A stretch of DNA of 64,000 nucleotides from Nodosilinea nodulosa PCC 7104. GTDB lineage: Bacteria; Cyanobacteriota; Cyanobacteriia; Phormidesmidales; Phormidesmidaceae. Positions 9,016-18,350 of this stretch are shown in pieces (position 1 is the stretch's first letter; each line of letters starts with the position of its first letter). A program made the translations under genes and the position numbers. The stretch spans positions 5,539,463-5,603,462 of the forward strand of contig NZ_JH976537.1 in assembly GCF_000309385.1 (NCBI RefSeq), given 5' to 3'. The notes beneath the pieces were generated by a model. That model did no database searches, was not told where the DNA came from, and was given only the letters and a program-made list of their open reading frames with translations.

Positions 9016-9678
9016 TTACTCGGCCCACTGGCGCAGCAGGTTGGCGGTGGTTTTGGTCAGCAGGTCAAACTCAGGGGTTTTGCCGCTCTGGGCAAACATC
9101 GTGCGCTTGACGGTTTCAAGATCGAACAAGATCTCGCGGCGGGCGACATCGCGCACCAGGCTTTGCACCCAGCCGACACAGACGGTGCGATCGCCCCCGG
9201 TTACCTCCTCCACCTGGTGCAGCGTGGTCGATGGATACACAATCGCGCTCCCCGCCGCCAGCTTGTAGGGCTGCTCGCTGTCGGCCCCCTCAATCACCAG
9301 TTCGCCGCCGTCGTAGGCCTCCGGCTCGCTTAAAAAGACGGTAAACGACAGATCGGAGCGGTAGAAATTGGCCCCGCCCATCAGGGCGTTGTCGGTGTGC
9401 CGCCCGTAGCTCATGCCCTCGCCGTAGCAACTAAACAGCAGGGAATGGATGATTCTTGGCTGGGCGATCGCCTGAAACAGCGCATTGCGCGCCAGCGCAT
9501 TCTGCACCACCGCCTTCAGCGGTTCAGCCGCCTGCCTCGCCGCCTGCTGATTTTGCTTCACCAGCTTGGCGTGCCAGCCCGCCGTCGTCTCCCCCGGCAC
9601 AAACTCCGCCTGGGCTAGGCCATCGCGAAGACGGGCCACCTCATCGGCGCTCAACAGGTCAGCAATGCAGACAATCAT
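9016..9678 (-). CDS. PKHD-type Fe(II)/2-oxoglutarate dioxygenase (PiuC/YbiX-like)
   Basis: A 220-residue non-haem iron dioxygenase. It shows the jelly-roll iron ligands HTD (GRHTDNA, about residue 97) and the distal His in STTLHQVEEV, plus the PKHD-family signature FYRSDLSFTVFLSEP and YDGGELVIE. PiuC-type proteins are found next to siderophore receptors and iron-stress genes; the natural substrate is unknown. I chose the ATG at 9678 because the family starts directly with M-x-V/L-C-I-x-D; a TTG six codons upstream would add residues not seen in relatives. It follows the response-regulator gene on the same strand after 60 bases and may be co-transcribed. Confidence 0.88.
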   Translation of the reverse strand: MIVCIADLLSADEVARLRDGLAQAEFVPGETTAGWHAKLVKQNQQAARQAAEPLKAVVQNALARNALFQAIAQPRIIHSLLFSCYGEGMSYGRHTDNALMGGANFYRSDLSFTVFLSEPEAYDGGELVIEGADSEQPYKLAAGSAIVYPSTTLHQVEEVTGGDRTVCVGWVQSLVRDVARREILFDLETVKRTMFAQSGKTPEFDLLTKTTANLLRQWAE

Positions 9679-9738
9679 AAAAGCAGGCGTTGACAACGGT
9701 AGCCCATTGTAGAGTTAGGCCGATGCCTGTTGCGGGCC

Positions 9739-10422
9739 TCAGCCAGACAGATTTTCCCGGGGCCGAACGATCCCCATTTGCATCGCCACCACCACAGCCT
9801 GGGTGCGATCGCGCACCTCCAGCTTTTGCAAAATGGCGTGGACATGGACCCGCACCGTTCCCGCCGAAATGTACAGATCGTCGGCGATTTCTGAATTGCT
9901 CTTGCCGCTGGCGATCAGGGTCAAAATCTCCTGTTCTCGCTGGGTGAGAGGGTTTTCGGGGGGAACGGCGGGCGGGGAGGCAGCGGGCTGCTGGCGTTGA
10001 AAGATGGCCTGAATCTCACGGGTCGCGGTGGAGTCCCACCAGGAGGCCCCGGCGGCGACGGACTGAACGGCCAGAATCAAAGCATCGGCATCGACCCCTT
10101 TAACGCAGTAGCCCTGGGCCTGGGCCTCAATCAGCTGGGCAATCAGAGTGGGCTGGGAGTGGGAGGTGAGCACCAGCACGGGCAGGTCGGGGTGCTGCTG
10201 TTTGATCTGGCGGCAGGCTTCTACGCCGCCGATACCCGGCAGACCAACATCCAAAATCACAATGTCAAAATCCTGCTGTTCCACCCGCTGAATGGCCGTT
10301 TCGCCATCCTCGGCTTCGGCGGCGATGTGGAGTGTGGGTTCCTGCTGTAGTCGAGTCGATAGGCCTAGTCGAAACAATTCATCGTCTTCGACCAGTAAAA
10401 TTTGAATTGGAGAATCAACCAT
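9739..10422 (-). CDS. Two-component response regulator, NarL/FixJ family
   Basis: A 227-residue DNA-binding response regulator. The receiver (residues 5-120) has the acidic pair EDDE, phosphoacceptor Asp in ILDVGLPG and Ser/Thr in LVLTSHS. A LuxR-type HTH (about 155-215) contains LTQREQEILTLIASGKSN and the recognition helix SAGTVRVHVHAIL. It lies 8 bases downstream of a histidine kinase, evidently its partner. A HisKA-type kinase with a NarL-type regulator is a common pairing in cyanobacteria, though elsewhere NarL regulators usually pair with HisKA_3 kinases. The PKHD hydroxylase downstream may be a target or co-transcribed gene. Confidence 0.93.
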   Translation of the reverse strand: MVDSPIQILLVEDDELFRLGLSTRLQQEPTLHIAAEAEDGETAIQRVEQQDFDIVILDVGLPGIGGVEACRQIKQQHPDLPVLVLTSHSQPTLIAQLIEAQAQGYCVKGVDADALILAVQSVAAGASWWDSTATREIQAIFQRQQPAASPPAVPPENPLTQREQEILTLIASGKSNSEIADDLYISAGTVRVHVHAILQKLEVRDRTQAVVVAMQMGIVRPRENLSG

Positions 10423-10430
10423 TCAACTTG

Positions 10431-11558
10431 CTAAGTACTGCGGTTTAGGGGCTGCGGTTTAGGGGCATCGACATAGGCCGGAAGCCGAAAGGCAAAGATG
10501 GCCCCCTGGGGCGATCGCGGCTCTGCCCAAATTTTACCGCCGTGGGCCTCCACAATTTGACGGCTGAGGTAAAGCCCCAGGCCTGTGCCCTTGGCCTGGC
10601 GATTGCCCGACCCCTGATAGAAGCGCTCAAACAGCAGGGGGGCTTCGTCGGGGCGAATGCCCTGGCCCTCGTCTTTGATCTGCACCTGGTAAAATCCGCC
10701 GCTTGCTCCCAGCACCACTTCGACCCGCCCCCCCCGCAGGGAGTGGTTGACCGCATTGGCGATTAAGTTCGTCAAAACCCGATGCAGCTGTAGCGGGTCA
10801 GCCTTAACCCAGTAGGCCCGGCGAAAGTCGCTACCCTCGTGGCTGAGGGTCAGGTAGACCTGCCGGGATGAGGCCAGGGTGGTGACGTCGGCGATCGCCT
10901 CTTCTGCCAGAATGACCAGATCCGCAGGCTGCTTATCCAAGTGCAAACCTTCGGCGTCGTTGCGGTAAACATCCATCAGCGTATTCACCAACCCCAGCGT
11001 CTTCTGATGGCTGCGCATCATCACATCTAGCGCCTTGCGTTGAGGCGGTGAAATAGCGCCAAACAGGCCCTCACTGAGGGCTTTGAGGGTTTCGATGGCC
11101 CCCAGCAGAGGGGTCTTGAGGTCGTGGGTCAGGGTCGAGACAAAGTCTTCCCGCACCTGCGCCAGCTGCTCCTGGGCCAGCAATTGCAGTTGCTGGCGGG
11201 TAATCGCCTCTTCGTAGCGCTGAATGCGATCGCCCAGCCAGCCGGTCACCACCAGGGCTAGAGCGGTAATTAAACGGTTGGCAAGGGCGATCGCCGTCAC
11301 CGGAAATCTGCCCGGTATGGCCAGATTGAGCAAGGTGAGCAACACCGCCACGACGGTAATGGTGAAGGTTGCCCTGCGACTCAGTCGGCTGCTGCTGGCC
11401 AGCAGCACCGCCCCAATGTACAGGTAGCCAAAGACGTAGGGCGGCGGCGTGCTGTAGTCGAGCACAATCACCACGGCAAACAGAGCCACAATCAGCCAGT
11501 GGATTTTCTGGCGGGTTTGCATCAAACTATTGAGCTGAGACTGAGAGGTAAGGGGCAT
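10431..11558 (-). CDS. Membrane sensor histidine kinase (HisKA)
   Basis: A 375-residue inner-membrane kinase. Three to four hydrophobic segments span residues about 18-112 with very short loops, so the sensor is probably membrane-embedded. A short coiled linker leads to the HisKA domain with the phospho-accepting His in STLTHDLKTPL (about residue 146). The ATPase domain follows with N box LTNLIANAVNHS, G1 DEGQGI and G2 GTGLGLYLS. It is the first gene of the kinase/regulator pair on the minus strand. The signal is unknown; the iron-related neighbours are circumstantial. Confidence 0.92.
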   Translation of the reverse strand: MPLTSQSQLNSLMQTRQKIHWLIVALFAVVIVLDYSTPPPYVFGYLYIGAVLLASSSRLSRRATFTITVVAVLLTLLNLAIPGRFPVTAIALANRLITALALVVTGWLGDRIQRYEEAITRQQLQLLAQEQLAQVREDFVSTLTHDLKTPLLGAIETLKALSEGLFGAISPPQRKALDVMMRSHQKTLGLVNTLMDVYRNDAEGLHLDKQPADLVILAEEAIADVTTLASSRQVYLTLSHEGSDFRRAYWVKADPLQLHRVLTNLIANAVNHSLRGGRVEVVLGASGGFYQVQIKDEGQGIRPDEAPLLFERFYQGSGNRQAKGTGLGLYLSRQIVEAHGGKIWAEPRSPQGAIFAFRLPAYVDAPKPQPLNRST

Positions 11559-11861
11559 CTACCAAGATTTTTAGAAACATCACATAAGAATCAAGCCGAT
11601 AATTTTGTCAATCTATTTCAGGGTAGATGATGGCGAGATAATTGCAAAATATATCAGATGATATAGGTTCTCTTCACCAATCTAAACGCAGCCTATGCAG
11701 CTTACCTATTCAGAGAAATATAAAATGTAGCTAAACAGGCTTCTATACCTTTTATTTTTTGAAAATTTGGTCAAGAATGGGGTTAGTGATTCAGGAGGTT
11801 GAACCGAGAGGGACACTATGAAAAACTCATAGAAACGCCAGGGTAGAGCCAGGACTTAGCT
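11559..11861. other. AT-rich divergent intergenic region
   Basis: Three hundred bases between the divergent kinase and RCK_C-like gene, clearly more AT-rich than its surroundings (for example AATTGCAAAATATATCAG near 11640-11658). It must hold both promoters. No single promoter could be fixed with confidence. Confidence 0.35.
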
Positions 11862-12110
11862 ATGAAACCATCTTCGTCCATTCATCAGGTCTACTTTAAC
11901 AGTGCTTTTTTAGGAGCAAAATTGAGCGATATTCCGCTGCCTGAGCGATGTTTTTTGCTGGGGCTAGTGCGCAGAAATCGAGTTTACAGTCTGGCGGATA
12001 GTCCAGACATCTCGGAAGAAGACTGGTTAGTGGCGGTTGCCCTAGATGAGGCACTACTGCCTGAACTTGACCTTTGCTTGAAGCAGGCACAGCAGACTAA
12101 CGCTGATTAG
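11862..12110 (+). CDS. Small stand-alone RCK_C (TrkA-C)-like protein
   Basis: An 82-residue protein whose central part (GAKLSDIPLPERCFLLGLVR and DWLVAVALDEALLPEL) follows the strand-helix pattern of TrkA-C/RCK_C domains: a G-x-x-L-x-D-I-x-L-P-E turn, a hydrophobic strand ending in RR, a short variable loop, then D-x-L-V-A-V-A. There is no nucleotide-binding or membrane domain. It stands 376 bases upstream of kdpA on the same strand. Such ligand-binding modules regulate potassium channels and transporters, so a role as a regulator of Kdp is plausible. The family call is by pattern. Confidence 0.6.
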   Translation: MKPSSSIHQVYFNSAFLGAKLSDIPLPERCFLLGLVRRNRVYSLADSPDISEEDWLVAVALDEALLPELDLCLKQAQQTNAD

Positions 12111-12486
12111 TTATTCCAAGTCCAGCCTGAAATCTGTGGCTTTTCTCCAGGCAGAACTCCCTTCTGGACTGGGATGAGATTTGAGAGGGCGTTTGAAAAG
12201 CGATCTGCTGTAGCTTTAGCCCCCTGCTGATCCTCCCTGCCCCCCTTAAAAAGGGGGTTTAAAAGTCCTCATTTTTATAGACGCTTGCGGCTTCCCGCAG
12301 GGTAGGGGAATTTAGTGGGATTTCCACTTTTGCTGCAAAAAACAGGATTTTTCAAACATCCTCTGAATTTCAACAACCTGCGATCGCGGTTTTCTTGAGG
12401 TTCGAGGTAGGTCCACCCCTAGCTATCCTGGGGCGAATTTAACTTTCTCAGTCTAGACCGATCTTTCGCTTACCCATAAATTCATC
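12111..12486. other. Leader region upstream of kdpA
   Basis: Holds a short C5/G5 hairpin (12241-12257) and the purine/pyrimidine-rich text around it that recurs in cyanobacterial intergenic DNA, then about 130 bases before the kdpA ATG. If the RCK_C gene terminates here, the kdpA promoter lies between 12260 and 12486. No clear Shine-Dalgarno precedes the kdpA ATG. Confidence 0.35.
12241..12260 (+). terminator. Possible terminator after the RCK_C-like gene
   Basis: CCCCC, TTAAAAA, GGGGG, followed by TTT: a short GC stem with a 7-base loop and a brief T run. It could equally be part of a dispersed cyanobacterial repeat. Confidence 0.35.
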
Positions 12487-14172
12487 ATGCTTCAAGGATT
12501 TCTACAACTCGTCATTGCTTTACTCATTTTGCTAGCGGTGGCTCCCTTCTTAGGGAATTACATGGCACGGGTATTTATGGGGCAGAGAACCCTGTTGGAC
12601 CCCGTTGCCCGACCTCTAGAACGGCTTTTGTTTGCCTCTGGAGGCTTCTCAAACCAGTCATCTATGACTGGTGGCCAGTATGTGAGAGCAATTCTGGTCA
12701 GCAACCTGGTGATGGGGATTTTGGTCTTCGCCATCTTTATGTTCCAGGGTGTGTTGCCCCTGAACCCAACGGGTTTAAGTGCCCCCAGTTGGGATCTGGC
12801 TTTACACACTGCCATTTCATTTGTGACCAACACAAATCAGCAGCACTATTCCGGCGAAACGACATTTACCTATTTCTCCCAAGTTGGGGCTTTGGGGTAT
12901 TTGATGTTTACCTCGGCAGCCACGGGTTTGGCGGTAGCGATTGCCTTCATTCGAGGCTTGACGGGTAGACCGCTGGGTAATTTTTATGTGGACCTGACCC
13001 TTTCCATTACGCGGATTTTGCTGCCGCTATCGATCGTTGGGGCGATCGCACTGCTTATCGCCGGAGTGCCCGAAACCTTCGCTGGCCCGGCTGTTGCCCA
13101 AACCCTGGAAGGAGCCACCCAGTACATCGCCCGTGGCCCCGTCGCCCACTTTGAGATCATCAAAGAGCTGGGCGAAAACGGCGGCGGCTTCTTCGGCATC
13201 AACTCTGCCCACCCTTACGAGAACCCCAACAACTTTGTCAACCTGGTGACCAACCTCTACATGCTGATCATCCCAGCTGGGCTGATTCTCACCTACGGCA
13301 TCATGGCCGGTCGGCCCCGCCAGGGCTGGTTAATTTTTGGCATGGTGTTCATCTTCTACGCCGTCATGGTCGGTATTACCGCTGTGGGCGAGTTCCAGGG
13401 CAATCCTATAGTGAATGGCATTTTGGGCAGTCCAGCCCCCAACCTGGAGGGCAAAGAAGTCCGCTTTGGCTGGGCCTTGACGGCGCTGTGGGCGGTTTCG
13501 ACCACCGGCACCATGTGCGGGGCCGTCAACGGTATGCACGATTCCCTCATGCCCGCTGGCGGTTTTACCACCCTATCGGACCTGTTTTTGCAGATCATCT
13601 GGGGCGGTCAGGGCACCGGCACCGCCTACCTGTTTGTGTTTCTAATTCTCACCGTCTTTCTCACCGGGCTAATGGTGGGCCGCACGCCAGAATTCTTCAG
13701 CCGCAAAATCGAGAAGCGGGAAATCGTTTTAGCCAGCATCATCCTGCTGGCCCACCCGATCGCCATTCTGATTCCGGGCGCGATCACCCTGGCCTTTCCC
13801 GAAACCCTGGCTGGCATCAGCAACCCTGGTTTCCACGGCATTTCCCAGGTGATTTACGAGTATGCCTCTGCGGCGGCCAACAACGGGTCTGGCTTTGAGG
13901 GCTTGGGCGACGCCACCCTCTGGTGGAACCTCAGTGCCAGTTTCTCACTGCTGGTGGGTCGCTATATCCCCATTATTGCCCTAGTCTATCTGGCCGACAG
14001 CATGGCCCACAAACAGCCCGTCCCCGAGACCGCAGGCACCCTGCACACCGATACGTTTCTGTTCACCGGCGTCACCGCAGGCACCATCCTGATTCTCGGT
14101 GCGTTGACTTTCCTGCCGGTGTTGGTGTTGGGGCCGGTGGCGGAGGGGTTTTTACTGGCGAGAGGGTTTTAG
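12487..14172 (+). CDS. kdpA: Potassium-transporting ATPase subunit A
   Basis: A 561-residue polytopic protein of normal KdpA length, the potassium-selective channel-like subunit of the Kdp P-type ATPase. The four selectivity-filter regions are visible: [11 protein letters not shown] (about 112), [15 protein letters not shown] (about 231), [14 protein letters not shown] (about 340) and NNGSGFEGL (about 461). It begins the structural part of the kdp locus. The usual next gene kdpB is displaced 770 bases downstream by an antisense gene and low-complexity repeats. There is no obvious defect. Confidence 0.98.
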   Translation: MLQGFLQLVIALLILLAVAPFLGNYMARVFMGQRTLLDPVARPLERLLFASGGFSNQSSMTGGQYVRAILVSNLVMGILVFAIFMFQGVLPLNPTGLSAPSWDLALHTAISFVTNTNQQHYSGETTFTYFSQVGALGYLMFTSAATGLAVAIAFIRGLTGRPLGNFYVDLTLSITRILLPLSIVGAIALLIAGVPETFAGPAVAQTLEGATQYIARGPVAHFEIIKELGENGGGFFGINSAHPYENPNNFVNLVTNLYMLIIPAGLILTYGIMAGRPRQGWLIFGMVFIFYAVMVGITAVGEFQGNPIVNGILGSPAPNLEGKEVRFGWALTALWAVSTTGTMCGAVNGMHDSLMPAGGFTTLSDLFLQIIWGGQGTGTAYLFVFLILTVFLTGLMVGRTPEFFSRKIEKREIVLASIILLAHPIAILIPGAITLAFPETLAGISNPGFHGISQVIYEYASAAANNGSGFEGLGDATLWWNLSASFSLLVGRYIPIIALVYLADSMAHKQPVPETAGTLHTDTFLFTGVTAGTILILGALTFLPVLVLGPVAEGFLLARGF

Positions 14173-14346
14173 CGAGGGTGCGAGACTGCGAGGGTGCGTA
14201 GTGCGAGAGTGCGTGATGCGTGGATGCGAGACTGCGTCAATCTCTTGTCTTTACCTGACAATTAAACGCCCGATCGCACTACGCTCCAATGCATTACGCC
14301 TCACGCTCCATTACACTCCACGCTCTAACGCCTCAACGCCTCTCCA
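14173..14346. repeat. Degenerate low-complexity repeat arm (G-rich then C-rich), left of antisense gene
   Basis: Right after the kdpA stop there is a run of loosely repeated GTGCGAGACTGCGAGG-type units (about 14173-14238), then a pyrimidine-rich mirror with units like ACGCTCCATTACAC (about 14278-14346). The two halves are roughly complementary in composition and could pair. The same kind of sequence lies at 14750-14935 and 18930-19144, always in kdp intergenic spaces. Confidence 0.65.
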
Positions 14347-14698
14347 CCTGAAGACAATCCATAAACCGCCTCAACTGCCGACTGCATTTATCTACCAAAT
14401 CAAACAGCTTCTCAAATTCCGACTGACTGATATGCCCTGCATCCAAAGCAACATAGGCCTGCGATCGCAATTCTCCCGCTGACGCCTTAGCAATCCCCAA
14501 AAAACTCATTCTCAGTTTTGGTGTGCGACTGTCAAACCCTTCCGCAATATTCGACATCACCGAAACCGCCGCTCGGCGCATCTGATCCTTAAGCCCAAAA
14601 TCCCGCGCAAAAGTGCCCTGGTTCGACAGCCGATAAATCACCCGCGTCAGTTCCCGCGCCGTCTTCCACACCTCCAAATCCTCAAACTTCTGAACCAT
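14333..14698 (-). CDS. Four-helix bundle protein (23S rRNA-IVS / S23 family)
   Basis: A 121-residue all-helical protein of the S23/IVP family: FEDLEVWKTARELTRVIY at the start, then LKDQMRRAAVSVMSNIAEGF, the SFLGIAKASAGELRSQ helix and a C-terminal amphipathic helix. The family was first seen in intervening sequences of bacterial 23S rRNA, and related bundles serve as accessory proteins in diversity-generating retroelements, but no reverse transcriptase or rRNA is here. The gene is antisense inside the kdp operon, between kdpA and kdpB, and flanked by low-complexity arms on both sides, which suggests a mobile or recently acquired cassette. Function unknown. Confidence 0.85.
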   Translation of the reverse strand: MVQKFEDLEVWKTARELTRVIYRLSNQGTFARDFGLKDQMRRAAVSVMSNIAEGFDSRTPKLRMSFLGIAKASAGELRSQAYVALDAGHISQSEFEKLFDLVDKCSRQLRRFMDCLQVERR

Positions 14699-14749
14699 CC
14701 CTATGTCCCTTTTGACCCAACGCCCACCCCCTTAAACATTCCCAAAAAC

Positions 14750-14935
14750 TTGGCTCAACGCTGGAGCGAGATTGCGAGGGTGCGTTAGAGCGAGATTGCG
14801 TTAATGCGTTTGAGCGGGACTGCGTTGGTGCGTTAGAGCAATTAGTTTTCCCAGTGCACCACGCCCCCACGCTCCCCGTCCCTACGCACCCTCGTACCAC
14901 GCACCCTCGCTCTACACCCCCACCTTCTATCTCCC
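14750..14935. repeat. Degenerate low-complexity repeat arm, right of antisense gene
   Basis: Starts with G-rich units (AACGCTGGAGCGAGATTGCG, then GTGCGTTAGAGCGAGATTGC and similar) up to about 14837, then switches to C-rich units (CACGCACCCTCGCTCTAC and similar) ending just before the kdpB ATG. Composition switches purine-rich to pyrimidine-rich as in the arm at 14173-14346, so each arm can fold on itself. Confidence 0.65.
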
Positions 14936-14941
14936 AAAAAC

Positions 14942-17038
14942 ATGACACACACTACTCAATCCCCCATTACCCACCCACCCGGCGGGCCTCGCGAAAATCG
15001 CCGCCACACCCCCAAAGTGAACACCTCTGGTCTTTACCAGCGCGCCTTTGGCCAGGCCTTTGCCAAGCTCGACCCCCGGGTCATGGTGAAGAACCCGGTC
15101 ATGTTTGTGGTCTGGGTCGGCACCATTATCACGGCCATTCTGACGGTCAACCCGTTTATCTTTGGCCCCGTACAGGACGAAGGCCCTCGCCTGTTCAATG
15201 GCCTGGTGACGCTGATTCTGTTTTTTACCCTGGTGTTTGCCAACTTTGCCGAGGCGGTGGCCGAGGGCCGAGGGAAGGCCCAGGCCGATGCCCTGCGCTC
15301 TACTAAGTCAGAGACGACAGCCCGTCGACTGCGCCCCAATGGTTCCGTTGAAGAGGTCAGTTCAACTCAGCTGCACCGGGGCGATCGCATCAAAGTAATC
15401 GCGGGCGATGTGATCCCGGTCGATGGTGAAGTGGTCGAAGGCATTGCTTCGGTCGATGAATCGGCGATTACCGGAGAATCGGCCCCGGTGCTGAAAGAGC
15501 CCGGCTCTGACGTGGCCAGCTCGGTCACGGGCGGCACCCGCATTCTGTCCGACGAGCTGACCATCCACGTCACCGCTGACCCTGGCAAGGGTTTCCTCGA
15601 TCGCATGATTGCCCTGGTGGAAGGGGCCGAACGTACCAAGACCCCCAACGAAATTGCCCTGACGGTGCTGCTGGCGGTGCTCACCCTGGTGTTTCTAATT
15701 GTGGTGGCGACAATTCCTACCCCAGCCAGCTATATCAACAGTCCTGTCAGCATCACCATTCTGGTGGCCCTGCTGGTGGCGCTGATTCCGACCACCATTG
15801 GCGGTCTGCTGAGCGCGATCGGCATTGCGGGGATGGACCGGGTGGCCCAGTTCAACGTGGTGGCGACGTCGGGGCGGGCGGTGGAAGCCTGCGGCGACAT
15901 CAACACCCTGGTGCTCGACAAAACGGGCACCATCACCCTGGGGAACCGTCTGGCGGAGGAATTCATTCCCCTCAACGGGCACTCAATGCAGGATGTGGCG
16001 GCGATCGCCCTGGCCGCCAGCGTGTTCGATACCACCCCCGAGGGCAAATCCATCGTGCGACTGGCCGAAAAGCAGGGGGCCAAGCTCGACTTTGAGCGCG
16101 ATCGGGCTGAAGCCGTCGAATTTTCGGCCCGTACCCGCATGAGCGGCACCGACCTGCCCTCCGGCGAGGAGGTGCGCAAGGGAGCCGTCGATGCGATTCG
16201 GGGCTTCGTGCGATCGCGGGGCGGACAGGCTCCGGCGGAACTCGAAGCGGCCTTTACCCGCGTTTCGGAGCTGGGTGGTACGCCCCTGGCCGTTTGCCGC
16301 AACGAAGACATCTACGGGGTGATCTACCTCAAAGACATCATCAAACCCGGCATTCACGAGCGCTTTGCCCAGCTCCGCCGCATGGGGGTACGCACCGTGA
16401 TGCTAACCGGCGACAACCGCATCACCGCCTCCGTGATCGCCAAAGAAGCCGGAGTCGATGACTTCGTCGCCGAAGCCACCCCCGAAGACAAAATTCAGGT
16501 GATCCAGGCCGAACAGGCCAAGGGCAAGCTGGTGGCGATGACCGGCGACGGCACCAACGACGCCCCCGCCCTGGCCCAGGCCAACGTCGGCGTCGCGATG
16601 AACTCTGGCACCCAGGCCGCCAAAGAAGCCGCCAACATGGTCGACCTCGACTCTGACCCCACCAAGCTAATCGACCTGGTCACCATCGGTAAGCAGCTGC
16701 TGATTACGCGGGGGGCGCTGACTACTTTCTCCATTGCCAACGACATCGCCAAATACTTCGCCATCATTCCGGCTATGTTTGCCGCCGCTGGCATCGGTGC
16801 CCTCAACGTCATGGGCCTGAACAGCCCCCAGTCGGCGGTGCTCTCGGCCCTGATCTACAACGCGCTGATCATTCCGGCGCTGATTCCGCTGGCCCTGAGG
16901 GGGGTGAAGTTCCGCCCGCTGACCGCCAACCAGCTCCTGCAGCGCAACATGCTGATCTTTGGCCTGGGTGGCGTTATTGCCCCCTTCATCGCCATCAAGG
17001 TGATTGACCTGATTGTGGGAGGCGTGGGGCTGGCCTAG
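14942..17038 (+). CDS. kdpB: Potassium-transporting ATPase subunit B
   Basis: A 698-residue P-type ATPase, the catalytic subunit of Kdp. Seen in order: the membrane segments near residues 55-95, the actuator motif TGES (about 179), more membrane helices with [14 protein letters not shown], the phosphorylation site DKTGT (about 325), the nucleotide-binding domain, and the hinge [10 protein letters not shown] (about 535). The N-terminal 30 residues are Thr/Pro-rich and partly arise next to the upstream C-rich repeat, so the start could lie later. The next gene (17046) follows after 7 bases. Confidence 0.98.
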   Translation: MTHTTQSPITHPPGGPRENRRHTPKVNTSGLYQRAFGQAFAKLDPRVMVKNPVMFVVWVGTIITAILTVNPFIFGPVQDEGPRLFNGLVTLILFFTLVFANFAEAVAEGRGKAQADALRSTKSETTARRLRPNGSVEEVSSTQLHRGDRIKVIAGDVIPVDGEVVEGIASVDESAITGESAPVLKEPGSDVASSVTGGTRILSDELTIHVTADPGKGFLDRMIALVEGAERTKTPNEIALTVLLAVLTLVFLIVVATIPTPASYINSPVSITILVALLVALIPTTIGGLLSAIGIAGMDRVAQFNVVATSGRAVEACGDINTLVLDKTGTITLGNRLAEEFIPLNGHSMQDVAAIALAASVFDTTPEGKSIVRLAEKQGAKLDFERDRAEAVEFSARTRMSGTDLPSGEEVRKGAVDAIRGFVRSRGGQAPAELEAAFTRVSELGGTPLAVCRNEDIYGVIYLKDIIKPGIHERFAQLRRMGVRTVMLTGDNRITASVIAKEAGVDDFVAEATPEDKIQVIQAEQAKGKLVAMTGDGTNDAPALAQANVGVAMNSGTQAAKEAANMVDLDSDPTKLIDLVTIGKQLLITRGALTTFSIANDIAKYFAIIPAMFAAAGIGALNVMGLNSPQSAVLSALIYNALIIPALIPLALRGVKFRPLTANQLLQRNMLIFGLGGVIAPFIAIKVIDLIVGGVGLA

Positions 17039-17045
17039 CCCAGCT

Positions 17046-17861
17046 ATGAACCGTTTAGCGACCCCATCAATCGGACTTAAGAGCTTGCAAACCATGTCTT
17101 TTTCAGATTTCGAAGACCCAACGAGTGGCTTTTGTGAGGGGGCATCTGCCCCAGACGGTACAGAGCCCGTTGCCTCCACTGCCAAGATTTTGGTAATTCA
17201 CCATGAACGAGAAACCCAGCTCATGCTGACTCAGTATTTGCAGGCGGATGGCTACGCGGTGAACACCGCCAAAAATTGGGAGACAGCCTTCGAGCAGCTC
17301 CAACAGCAGCCCGTTGACCTGGTGATTTTGGATCTAGCCATCTCTCAACAGGCCGGAGGCAACCTGCTTCAGCAGCTGTTGGCGTTCTACCCGGCGATTC
17401 GAGTAGTGGTGATTTGCGATCACTGTAGTTTGGAAGATGCCGTCGAGGCCATGAAGCAGGGGGCCATAGACTTTGTGCAAGAACCCCACGGCTATTTGCA
17501 GCGCCCCTTCAACCCCGCACGAATTCAAGCCGTGGTCGCTGAGGCTCTAAAACATCCGCTTCCTGCAGCGGCGCTCTCAACTAACTACGACGAGCTGATT
17601 ACCCTGGCTCGACAAGCGGCTCAACAATGTGATTTTGACCGGGCCCGTGAACTGATTGGAGAAGCGCTCAAGCTAGCTCCTGAACGCCCCGAGGGACTGA
17701 CCTTGCTGGGGCAAATTACCGAGCACCTGGGAGATTGTCTAGAAGCGCTCAAACTCTATCGAGCGGCTTACAGCCTGGACCCAGCCTATCAGCCCGCCCA
17801 GGAAAACTTGGACCGAGCCGCCTTTAGCCAGGGTAAACTCCGGCCCCGCTTCAATCGCTGA
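17046..17861 (+). CDS. Degenerate receiver domain plus TPR protein in the kdp locus
   Basis: A 271-residue protein. Residues about 45-165 form a response-regulator receiver fold: ILVIHHERE replaces the usual acidic pair, the phosphoacceptor-like Asp is kept in VILDLA, and the switch lysine region reads DFVQEPHGYLQRPF with no K-P. After a linker, about 185-265 holds two TPR-like helix pairs (ARELIGEALKLAPERPEGL and ALKLYRAAYSLDPAYQPA). There is no DNA-binding domain. It starts 7 bases after kdpB and precedes kdpF, so it is probably co-transcribed. Starts at 17046 or 17094 are both possible. Because the downstream KdpD lacks a kinase core, this may be a non-phosphorylated protein partner of the Kdp regulatory system (inference). 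Confidence 0.8.
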   Translation: MNRLATPSIGLKSLQTMSFSDFEDPTSGFCEGASAPDGTEPVASTAKILVIHHERETQLMLTQYLQADGYAVNTAKNWETAFEQLQQQPVDLVILDLAISQQAGGNLLQQLLAFYPAIRVVVICDHCSLEDAVEAMKQGAIDFVQEPHGYLQRPFNPARIQAVVAEALKHPLPAAALSTNYDELITLARQAAQQCDFDRARELIGEALKLAPERPEGLTLLGQITEHLGDCLEALKLYRAAYSLDPAYQPAQENLDRAAFSQGKLRPRFNR

Positions 17862-17907
17862 AGACAGCCACAACATTCCCTACCTATTAGTAACGGAGAT
17901 TTACGCC

Positions 17908-18159
17908 ATGAATTGGTCTAACTTACAGCCCCTAGAACGTCTCAATACCTGGCTTGAAACCGTGCAGCAGCGCCGCCACCGGGTCGCGGTGGGCTTGTTT
18001 ATAGCGCTTTGCTTAAACCTTGTGATCGCACCCGCCCTCTACGCCGCCACCGAATCTCTCGAACGCGGCAACGCCTACGCCCTGGGGCTGCTCGGCCTCG
18101 TTGTCACGGGCCTCGCCGTCTACCTCACCGCCGTCATCCTTCAGCCAGAGCGATTTTAA
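17908..18159 (+). CDS. kdpF: KdpF-like small membrane subunit with N-terminal extension
   Basis: An 83-residue protein with two hydrophobic helices (about 25-46 and 56-78). The second ends in VYLTAVILQPERF, matching the conserved end of KdpF (NPERF-type), the single-helix lipid-like stabiliser of the Kdp complex. The first 50 residues have no counterpart in the roughly 29-residue enterobacterial KdpF. The literature describes an extra gene, kdpG, between kdpB and kdpC in Anabaena; this may be the same gene, which I could not check. AACGGAG lies upstream as Shine-Dalgarno. Confidence 0.82.
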   Translation: MNWSNLQPLERLNTWLETVQQRRHRVAVGLFIALCLNLVIAPALYAATESLERGNAYALGLLGLVVTGLAVYLTAVILQPERF

Positions 18160-18161
18160 TC

Positions 18162-18314
18162 ATGCTGAAAAAACTGATCAATCAAATTCGTGAGCAGATT
18201 CGCTTAGGCCGAGTGCAGCGACAAATTCGACAAGCAGACCTGGAGCGGATTCGCGATCGTCACTATCGTCGCCATAACAACAAATTCTCCAACGTTGGAA
18301 CGTTGAAACGTTAG
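18162..18314 (+). CDS. Small basic ORF between kdpF and kdpC
   Basis: A 50-codon frame starting 2 bases after the kdpF stop: MLKKLINQIREQIRLGRVQR then more Arg/Gln-rich sequence. It is strongly basic and helical with no cysteines or membrane segment. The last codons overlap an AACGTT triplet repeat (18287-18311), so the tail may be sequence noise. Tight spacing on both sides supports translation within the operon; I know no named family. Confidence 0.45.
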   Translation: MLKKLINQIREQIRLGRVQRQIRQADLERIRDRHYRRHNNKFSNVGTLKR

Positions 18315-18350
18315 GAACCTGTCCTCATCACCACAATTCCCCTAAAAACC

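Noticed and set aside
14333..14698. Diversity-generating retroelement, suggested by the S23-like four-helix bundle (Avd-like)
   Set aside because: No reverse transcriptase, template/variable repeat pair or target gene in the surrounding 64 kb.
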